Origin: Candidatus Eiseniibacteriota bacterium
GTDB taxonomy: Bacteria; Eisenbacteria; RBG-16-71-46; CAIMUX01; WJJG01
Length of the DNA: 14,066 nucleotides
Assembly (NCBI GenBank): GCA_016867695.1
Contig: VGIY01000036.1
Location: 1 to 14,066 of the forward strand
Reading direction: 5' to 3'
The position numbers were made by a program, and so were the translations under genes. Shown here in pieces: positions 1 to 4,668 of the stretch. The notes below the pieces were generated by a model. That model was not told the DNA's origin and searched no databases. It saw nothing but the letters and a program-made list of their open reading frames with translations. Positions within the stretch are counted from its first letter, which is position 1; each line of letters opens with the position of its first letter.

Positions 1-48
1 CTGGACCGGCCGGCGGCTTTGCCCTGGCCCGGGCGGCGCTTCTTCCTT

Positions 49-72
49 GGCCCCCGGAGGTATCCGGGGGCC
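49..72. other. perfect 10-bp hairpin upstream of lpoB-like gene
   Basis: GGCCCCCGGA (49-58) and TCCGGGGGCC (63-72) are exact reverse complements around a four-base GGTA loop. It ends 38 bases before the ATG at 111. No T-run follows on either strand, so a classical intrinsic terminator is not supported. It may be the 3' end structure of a gene lying left of the window, or a 5' leader element of the lipoprotein operon. Bases 1-48 show no recognisable coding sequence. Confidence 0.5.
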
Positions 73-110
73 CCGACGGCACGCGGCGAACGGTCGAGGG
101 AGGCGAGACG

Positions 111-749
111 ATGGAACGGCGGGCGGAGTTCGGAAGGCCCGGCTGGCGGGCGGCGGCTCAGGGAATGGCGATCGGGATCGCGGCGCTCCTGGTCGCGGGC
201 TGCGGCGGCACGAAGGTGACCCGCATCGACCCGGAGACGACGGTCGATCTCTCCGGGCGCTGGAACGACACGGATTCGCGCACGGTGGCCGAGGCGATCA
301 CGCAGGACTGCCTCCATCATCCCTGGGTGACCGAGCACCTGCAGCGCCAGGGCGGGAAGGTGCCGATCGTCATTGCCGGCGCGGTGCGCAATCTCGGCAC
401 CGAGCACATCGCCGTGGGCACCTTCCTCGCCGACATCGAACGGGCGCTGATCAACTCGGGCCGCGCGCAGGTGGTGGCCAGGCCCGACGAGCGCGGCGAC
501 CTGCGCCTCGAGCGCGCCGACCAGTGGGCCAACGCCAGCGAGGAAACGGTCAAGCGTCTCGGCCAGGAGTTGGGCGCCGACTACATGATGACCGGCGCGA
601 TCCACACGATCACCGACCAGGTCGAGGGCAAGCGGGTGATCTTCTACCAGGTGGACATGACGCTGATGGACATCGAGTCGAACCTGAAGGTCTGGGTCGG
701 GCAGCACAAGATCAAGAAGTTCGTGGCCCGCGGCCAGTTCAAGCCGTGA
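111..749 (+). CDS. lpoB: LpoB-family outer-membrane lipoprotein, penicillin-binding-protein activator
   Basis: A 212-aa lipoprotein. The N-terminus is charged (MERR), followed by a hydrophobic stretch and a lipobox LLVAGC with the lipidated cysteine at residue 31. The mature part begins with the family-typical TKVTRIDPETTVDLSGRW and continues with GAVRNLGTEHI, an LGADYMMTG segment and a C-terminal VGQHKIKKF strand, matching the LpoB/YcfM fold (PF13036). In Enterobacteria LpoB spans the periplasm from the outer membrane and stimulates the bifunctional peptidoglycan synthase PBP1b; that role is inferred here. GGGAGG at 98-103 sits 7 bases before the ATG, which favours this start over Met19 (165), since starting there would leave an uncharged 12-residue signal. 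The stop overlaps the next gene's GTG, so the two are probably translationally coupled. The long inter-domain linker of enterobacterial LpoB is absent. Confidence 0.87.
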   Translation: MERRAEFGRPGWRAAAQGMAIGIAALLVAGCGGTKVTRIDPETTVDLSGRWNDTDSRTVAEAITQDCLHHPWVTEHLQRQGGKVPIVIAGAVRNLGTEHIAVGTFLADIERALINSGRAQVVARPDERGDLRLERADQWANASEETVKRLGQELGADYMMTGAIHTITDQVEGKRVIFYQVDMTLMDIESNLKVWVGQHKIKKFVARGQFKP

Positions 750-2272
750 GTCGAGGACGGCCCCGGGGGGCTGCCGGCCGGGGCGCCCTCTCCGCCGGGC
801 GCCCGCTACTCCAGCGATGGGCACTGGGGTGCCTGCTCGCCCTGGCGCTCGCGCTGCAGGCGGCGGGGTGCGCCTCCTACACGACGCGCCTGCGCGAACT
901 GCGCCCCGCGGCGTCGCAGGGCGACTGGGCGGGCGCGCTGGCGCAGGTGGAGAAGAAGGGGCGTCCCGGCGAACTGCTCTATCACCTCGAGCGGGGGGCG
1001 CTGCTGCGCTACGCGGGGAGCTACGCGGAGAGCAACGAAGAGTTGGACAGGGCCGCGCAGCGCCTCGATGAGCTCTACACGATCAGCCTCAGCCAGCGGG
1101 GGCTGACCTTCCTGTTGAGCGACGAGAGCGAGGACTACCGCGGCGAGGTGCACGAGGGCAACTACCTGCACTACCTGCGCGTCCTCAACTACCTGGAGCT
1201 GGGTGACCGGCGGGCCGCCGCGGTGGAGGCGCGCCGCCTCGCCCAGCGGCTCGCCTTCGTCGCCGACACGCAGGCCGGGCGGCCCGCCGCGCGCGGCGAC
1301 CCCTTCCTGCACTACCTGTCGGGCGCGGTGCTGGAGGACGAGGGCGAGTGGAACCACGCGCTCGTCTCCTACCGGCTGGCGCTGGAGGGGTGGAGCGACC
1401 CGGGCAGCGCCTGCGGCGGCGAGGCGCCCGCGTGGCTGGCCGGCGACCTCGCCCGCGCGGCCGTGCGCGCCGGCGTGTCGCTGGAGGAGATCGGCCTCGG
1501 GGATCTCGCCGCCTCCCGACCCGTCGCCCCGCGCGAGGGGAAGGCGGGCACGCTGCTGCTGTTCTTCGAATCCGGCTGGGCGCCGATGAAGACGAGCGAG
1601 CACCTGCGGCTGCCCATCTTCGCCCACGATCCCGAGTGGAGAGGGGAGGATGGGGCGCGAGCGGGCGGCGCCGTCCTGGCGCAGCGTGTGCGTCACCGGC
1701 GCGAACGGGGCGAGTGGGCCGCCGAGCCGGCGAAGGTGGCCTACTTCCTCGATGTCGCCCTTCCGCTGCTCGGGCCGGCCCGGCCGGGCGCCGCCGAGTG
1801 CCGCGCGTCGCTCCTGCCGCTCGACGGGGAGGCTGCCCTCGGCGGGGCGTTCGAGACGCGCACCGCGGCGGCGCCGGCGATCGAGGCGCGCACCGCGGCG
1901 GCGCCGATGTCCGACCTGGCCTGCCGCGTCCGGGACGCCTTCGCCGCCGACGAAGCGGGGGTCATCGTCAAGACGATCGCCCGCGCGCTGCTGAAGTACT
2001 GGACGGCGCGGAAGGCGGAGAAGCAGGGCGGTCCGCTGGCCGGGATCCTGGCCAACATCGCCGGCGTGGCGACCGAGAAGGCCGACACGCGCGCCTGGCT
2101 GATGCTCCCGAGCCGGATCCTCGGCGCCCGCCTGGAGCTGCCTCCGGGACGATACAGGCTGCGCCTCGAAGCCCGGGACGGGGAAGGCAGAGTAGTGGAG
2201 TCGGGAACGCGCGAGATCCAGGTGGACGCCGATGCCCGGACGCTGATCGCCTGGCGCAGCTTCGCGCTCTGA
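746..2272 (+). CDS. COG3014-like TPR lipoprotein, partner of LpoB
   Basis: A 508-aa predicted lipoprotein. I chose GTG at 746 because it overlaps the upstream TGA (GTGA) and gives an Arg-rich N-terminus, a Leu/Ala hydrophobic core and the lipobox LQAAGC with Cys42; no in-frame ATG lies near. Residues about 45-190 are helical TPR-like repeats (LLYHLERGALLRYAGSY, HYLRVLNYLELGDRRAA, AVLEDEGEWNHALVSYRLAL). Around residues 267-290 is LLLFFESGWAPMK followed by LRLPIF, and near 447 TRAWLMLPSRI then ARLELPPGRYRLRL. Both are landmarks I associate with the uncharacterised COG3014 family, which often neighbours LpoB genes. The role is unknown; a part in an envelope complex with LpoB is inferred from the overlap. 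Residues 368-387 are a fresh ten-residue tandem duplication. A hydrophobic segment near residue 430 could be membrane-associated. Confidence 0.78.
   Translation: MSRGRPRGAAGRGALSAGRPLLQRWALGCLLALALALQAAGCASYTTRLRELRPAASQGDWAGALAQVEKKGRPGELLYHLERGALLRYAGSYAESNEELDRAAQRLDELYTISLSQRGLTFLLSDESEDYRGEVHEGNYLHYLRVLNYLELGDRRAAAVEARRLAQRLAFVADTQAGRPAARGDPFLHYLSGAVLEDEGEWNHALVSYRLALEGWSDPGSACGGEAPAWLAGDLARAAVRAGVSLEEIGLGDLAASRPVAPREGKAGTLLLFFESGWAPMKTSEHLRLPIFAHDPEWRGEDGARAGGAVLAQRVRHRRERGEWAAEPAKVAYFLDVALPLLGPARPGAAECRASLLPLDGEAALGGAFETRTAAAPAIEARTAAAPMSDLACRVRDAFAADEAGVIVKTIARALLKYWTARKAEKQGGPLAGILANIAGVATEKADTRAWLMLPSRILGARLELPPGRYRLRLEARDGEGRVVESGTREIQVDADARTLIAWRSFAL
1847..1906 (+). repeat. in-frame 30-bp tandem duplication inside the TPR lipoprotein gene
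   Basis: Units 1847-1876 and 1877-1906 are identical at 28 of 30 positions (TTC/ATC and ACG/GCG codon differences). They encode AFETRTAAAP followed by AIEARTAAAP. Being a multiple of three, the duplication leaves the frame intact. It lies in a variable linker between the conserved blocks of the protein. Confidence 0.85.
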
Positions 2273-2352
2273 GCCGCTCGAGGATCGCGGGTCGCTGCCG
2301 CGAGGGGGGGGGCGGTCGTTGCCGCGGCGCGCGGGGGCGTTCGCGCCGCAAA

Positions 2353-2389
2353 CGAAATCGCGGGCATCCGTTGGACGCCCGCGCTTTCG
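2353..2389. terminator. two-sided terminator-like hairpin after the lipoprotein operon
   Basis: CGAAA (2353-2357) pairs with TTTCG (2385-2389), CGCGGGC (2359-2365) with GCCCGCG (2377-2383), and TCC with GGA inside, around a GTT loop; the only mismatches are 2358/2384 and 2366/2376. It starts 81 bases after the stop at 2272. On the plus strand the 3' arm is CTTTCGG; on the minus strand the stem is followed by TTTCGTTT, a slightly better U-tract. It could end transcripts from both sides. Confidence 0.5.
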
Positions 2390-2443
2390 GACCTTCCCAG
2401 CTCGAGCCTCATGCCACTGCGCAGGCCCGACGCGCCCCGCGAT

Positions 2444-2484
2444 CAGGGCTTCCGCAGGGCTCGCGCCTTGCGGAAGGATCCCTG
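2444..2484. other. strong 12-bp hairpin with extended base
   Basis: Arms 2449-2460 (CTTCCGCAGGGC) and 2465-2476 (GCCTTGCGGAAG) pair along all 12 positions, with one G-U pair, around a TCGC loop. CAGGG (2444-2448) and CCCTG (2480-2484) extend the base with a three-base GAT bulge. No T-run follows on either strand. It lies in the gap between convergent genes, within the reach of a transcript from the minus-strand promoter at 2724-2695. Confidence 0.55.
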
Positions 2485-2511
2485 CCCGCGGAGACTGGAT
2501 CGGTTGGGGTT

Positions 2512-2688
2512 AAGGAGGGACGTCTCCTTTCGTTTGGTGTTGCCGCTGGTCAGTACAGACACCGATCACTCGAAGGGTGCCCGCTGCATCGCCAACCCCA
2601 CCACCCCGCAGCCCAAAAGCCTGTCCGTCTGTTCCATCACCCCTTTCCGGAATCCTTCAGCGGCCGGAGAGGCGGAAGCCCCACCGAC
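2512..2688 (-). ncRNA. candidate small structured RNA (unassigned)
   Basis: A near-consensus promoter at 2724-2695 would start a minus-strand transcript near 2688, yet no convincing gene follows. The first bases, TTTCGT then GGTG (2692-2682), are complementary to CACC and ACGAAA at 2539-2536 and 2533-2528, bringing the two ends together. Inside, GCCGCTG (2664-2658) pairs with CAGCGGC (2548-2542) and ACAGAC (2632-2627) with GTCTGT (2560-2555). A small AAGGAG/CTCCTT hairpin (2529-2512) follows. Closed ends and a length of roughly 165-180 nt recall 6S RNA in outline, but I cannot match any 6S consensus. If the weak 3' hairpin does not stop transcription, the RNA may run to the hairpin at 2389-2353 (about 340 nt). 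Hand-counted GC is about 61% in 2521-2700, well below neighbouring coding sequence. Confidence 0.4.
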
Positions 2689-2694
2689 GAAACG

Positions 2695-2724
2695 ATTATC
2701 CCACTCGGAGCAAGGCGCTGTCAA
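2695..2724 (-). promoter_or_regulatory. near-consensus sigma-70 promoter, minus strand
   Basis: Read on the minus strand: TTGACA (2724-2719, six of six), an 18-base spacer, and GATAAT (2700-2695, five of six), with TGG directly before it like an extended -10. This is the best promoter match in the window. It lies downstream of the Tyr/Trp-rich gene and its terminator-like hairpin and points into the gap 2690-2273. Expected transcription start is about 2688. Confidence 0.65.
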
Positions 2725-2765
2725 GCGGGCCGGGGTGAGCTTTGCGCTAGTTGGAGGTCACGAAA

Positions 2766-2786
2766 TCGCCGGCGGGGAGCCGGCGA
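2766..2786 (-). terminator. terminator-like hairpin downstream of the Tyr/Trp-rich gene
   Basis: TCGCCGGC (2766-2773) and GCCGGCGA (2779-2786) form a perfect 8-bp GC-rich stem with a five-base loop. In the minus direction it is followed by TTTCG. It begins 45 bases after the stop codon of the minus-strand gene ending at 2831, a good position for an intrinsic terminator, although the T-run is short. Confidence 0.5.
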
Positions 2787-2805
2787 CTCGACACTGTAGC
2801 GGTGT

Positions 2806-2817
2806 GTTCGGCCGAAC
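2806..2817. repeat. 12-bp perfect palindrome
   Basis: GTTCGGCCGAAC is its own reverse complement. Pairing extends outward to TG (2803-2804) and CA (2819-2820) across one T/G position. It lies 13 bases past the stop at 2831. It could be part of the 3' end structure or a protein-binding dyad. Confidence 0.5.
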
Positions 2818-2830
2818 GCAGCGACGGATT

Positions 2831-3982
2831 CTAGCGCCTGCGCGTTCTGCCGCCGGCCGAGCGGGCGCCATCATCCGCGCCCGCTCCGGAGAGCGCGGCG
2901 GGGGAGTTCTCCGCCGGTGCCGCCTCGGACTGCGCGCGCGGCGGGGGAGAGGCGGGCGCGGTGCTTCGCGAAGGACGCTCGCGGCGGACCTCCCGGCCCG
3001 GGCTCGGAGGCGGGGCACTGCCGGCCGGCGCGCCGCCGTCCGAGCCGCGGGAGCGCACGGCGGTGCCGTCGCCCGTCGGGCGCTGCGCGGGGCTTCCCGC
3101 CGACCTGCTGCGAGTCTCCCCCGGGCCGCGATAGCCGGGGCGCTCGGGGGCCCCCGGAGCGCGGGCGGCGCCGGCCTCGACGGAGCGGGCGGGATGCGCC
3201 GTGCGGGCGCCGCGGATGTCGGCGGCGCGTGCGGCGCGGGTGGTGTAGACCTCGCCCGAGCGCTGGTCCGCGGCGCGCACCCTCGCCTCGGCGCGAATGT
3301 TCGCCGGCGCGGCCAGGCCCGCGCGACGCAGCACGGAGCCCTCCCTCTCGGCGCGCAGCGGCGCGGCGGAGCGGATCCGATGCCAGCTGCGCGCCTCCGC
3401 CGGGCGCGTGCGCGACGGGCCGAAGTGGCGCGAGTAGCCGTAGTGCCAGTCGCAGTAGCGGCCGGGCGGCCCCCAGGGGTCCCACCAGTCCCAGCACCAA
3501 TGACCGGCGAAGTAGAAGCCGGAGCGCGCCCACCAGAAGGGCGAGTAGTAGACGTAGTAGCGCGGCCAGGGATACCAGTAGTAGGCGAAGGGATCGTAGT
3601 AATGGTAGACGAAGACAGTGGCGTAGTCGTCGGGCTGGAGGGCGTAGTAGTCGTCGGCCCGAACCGAGGCGCCCGGCGCGGCCTGCGCGGCGGCGGAGGT
3701 CTTGGCCGCGGCGCCGGCGCCATACCTCTGCGGCGTGTCCATCAACTCGCGGATGAAGTCCTCGCTCGCCCCGGCCTCCTTGAGGCGGACGATGTCGTAG
3801 GCGTTCAGGTGGAACACGGCTCGTTCCACGTCGATCAGCTTGAGGATCGTCGTCTCGCTGACGCCGGCCAGCTCGAGGTTGAGCACCTCCTCGAAGGTCA
3901 GGGCCGCGGCCGGCGGGCCGGCCAAGAGGATCGCGCAGGCGACCAGGGCCCCCATCGCCAGAGGACGAATCCGATCGGTCAT
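2831..3982 (-). CDS. secreted protein with Tyr/Trp-rich core and basic disordered tail, function unknown
   Basis: A 383-aa protein I do not recognise by name. Residues 1-27 form a Sec signal peptide (MTDRIRPLAMG, then a hydrophobic core ending PPAAA). Residues 30-82 hold two related helical repeats, VLNLELAGVSETTILKLID and IVRLKEAGASEDFIRELMD, a motif type I have the impression recurs in secreted proteins of FCB-related bacteria. Residues 112-188 (bases 3649-3419) contain 33 Tyr/Trp/Phe in 77 positions, with runs such as PFAYYWYPWPRYYVYYSPFW and HWCWDWWDPWG. Residues 190-383 are Arg/Ala/Pro/Ser/Gly-rich, basic, with only three aromatics, and probably disordered. There is no membrane anchor after the signal. 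The ATG at 3982 follows a GGCGGGTGAG stretch; an in-frame GTG lies four codons upstream. It is co-directional with the two genes to its right. The role may be structural or surface-associated, but this is a guess. Confidence 0.75.
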   Translation of the reverse strand: MTDRIRPLAMGALVACAILLAGPPAAALTFEEVLNLELAGVSETTILKLIDVERAVFHLNAYDIVRLKEAGASEDFIRELMDTPQRYGAGAAAKTSAAAQAAPGASVRADDYYALQPDDYATVFVYHYYDPFAYYWYPWPRYYVYYSPFWWARSGFYFAGHWCWDWWDPWGPPGRYCDWHYGYSRHFGPSRTRPAEARSWHRIRSAAPLRAEREGSVLRRAGLAAPANIRAEARVRAADQRSGEVYTTRAARAADIRGARTAHPARSVEAGAARAPGAPERPGYRGPGETRSRSAGSPAQRPTGDGTAVRSRGSDGGAPAGSAPPPSPGREVRRERPSRSTAPASPPPRAQSEAAPAENSPAALSGAGADDGARSAGGRTRRR

Positions 3983-4073
3983 TCGTCTCACCCGCCTTTC
4001 TCGACTTGCGGGATCCGCCGCGACCCCGCTCCGGGGTTCCGCCGCGGGCCCCGTTGACCCCTCAACCTCTTGT

Positions 4074-4102
4074 ATTCTAGCGATCGGCTCCGGTTCCCGC
4101 AA
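4074..4102 (-). promoter_or_regulatory. possible sigma-70 promoter for the Tyr/Trp-rich gene
   Basis: On the minus strand, TTGCGG (4102-4097) and TAGAAT (4079-4074, five of six) are 17 bases apart. Expected start is near 4067, giving a leader of about 85 bases before the ATG at 3982. The -10 lies in a small A/T-rich island in otherwise very GC-rich sequence. The -35 matches only three of six. Confidence 0.35.
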
Positions 4103-4130
4103 CTCGACTCCGGAAACGGCGTTGCCCGAA

Positions 4131-4186
4131 CGGCAGCCTACGGACCGGAGAGGCCCGTCCGGCGGCTGCCGGACCGGAGAGGCCCG
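4131..4186. repeat. 16-bp direct repeat overlapping an 8-bp inverted repeat
   Basis: GGACCGGAGAGGCCCG occurs exactly at 4142-4157 and 4171-4186. In addition CGGCAGCC (4131-4138) and GGCTGCCG (4164-4171) are reverse complements enclosing a GGAC/GTCC inner pairing. The block lies 12 bases past the stop of the minus-strand gene ending at 4198, so the inverted part may be its 3' hairpin; there is no T-run. Confidence 0.65.
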
Positions 4187-4197
4187 CCTGGGCGCCT

Positions 4198-4605
4198 CTA
4201 GGCCGGATTGGGCAGCTTGCGCCACTGGTCGGTCGACATCTCGTAGAGCCAAGCCTCTCCCGAATTGGTGAGCAGGAAGCCGAAGCTCTCCATCTGGCGG
4301 ATCTGATCGGCCCTCACCGGCAGCGGCAGGATGTTCGTCTCGCGGCCCTCCTGGCGGAAGGCCTCGTCGATCGAGAGCCATTGCTGCGTGTCCGGCCGGT
4401 ACTGGAGCACCCGGCCGTCGCCGGTGAGCACGCCGCCGACGCCGAAGGCGAGGAGAACCCTGCTCGCGGGAGCGGGGGGCTGCGCGGCGGCGACGCCGAG
4501 GGGCGAGGCATCGCTTCCCGCGGGCAGGACCTGCAGGAGCGAGCCCAGGGCGATGCCCAGGGCGAAGAGCAAGCTTCCGGCGATCCAGGACTTTCGGGTC
4601 ATCAT
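4198..4605 (-). CDS. membrane-anchored or secreted small protein with two propeller-like repeats, unknown
   Basis: A 135-aa protein (134 if the second ATG at 4602 is used). The Shine-Dalgarno AAGGAGG (4616-4610) is 4 bases from the first ATG and 7 from the second, so 4602 may be the true start. Residues 7-26 are a hydrophobic signal or anchor segment, followed by an Ala/Pro-rich linker to about residue 48. The remainder holds two units exactly 52 residues apart: T61, G64, Y69, T73, W76 line up with T113, G116, Y121, T125, W128 (pattern LT-x-x-G-x4-Y-x3-T-x-x-W). Such strands resemble single beta-propeller blades, but two blades cannot close a propeller alone, so it may oligomerise or be a divergent fold. 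It lies 63 bases downstream of the protease stop in the same direction, so co-transcription is likely. Confidence 0.7.
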   Translation of the reverse strand: MMTRKSWIAGSLLFALGIALGSLLQVLPAGSDASPLGVAAAQPPAPASRVLLAFGVGGVLTGDGRVLQYRPDTQQWLSIDEAFRQEGRETNILPLPVRADQIRQMESFGFLLTNSGEAWLYEMSTDQWRKLPNPA

Positions 4606-4668
4606 GAGTCCTCCTTGTGGTCGAGCGCCGCCATCCCAGCCGGCTGCCGGTCGGGCCCCCGGGGCCGG

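Noticed and set aside
47..745. Upstream extension of the TPR lipoprotein frame
   Set aside because: The frame is open back to 47, but it overlaps the LpoB gene entirely and reads as low-complexity Arg/Gly sequence. The lipoprotein signal starts only after the GTG at 746.
806..1696. Minus-strand open frame over the TPR gene
   Set aside because: A shadow frame with Gln/Arg/Ala bias and no recognisable features; the plus strand encodes a lipobox, TPR and conserved family motifs.
2340..2724. tmRNA, RNase P RNA or SRP RNA in the gap
   Set aside because: I looked for the tmRNA 3' end (GTTCGA...CCACCA), the RNase P GAGGAAAGTCC core and the SRP GGAAGCAGCC apex on the minus strand and found none.
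2411..4057. 548-codon plus-strand frame across the gap and the Tyr/Trp-rich gene
   Set aside because: It has no convincing start and changes character where the opposite gene begins. The minus strand has a signal peptide and internal repeats.
4054..4078. TTGACC and TATTCT on the plus strand as a promoter
   Set aside because: The spacer is only 13 bases, and no plus-strand gene follows. The same A/T-rich island fits a minus-strand promoter better.
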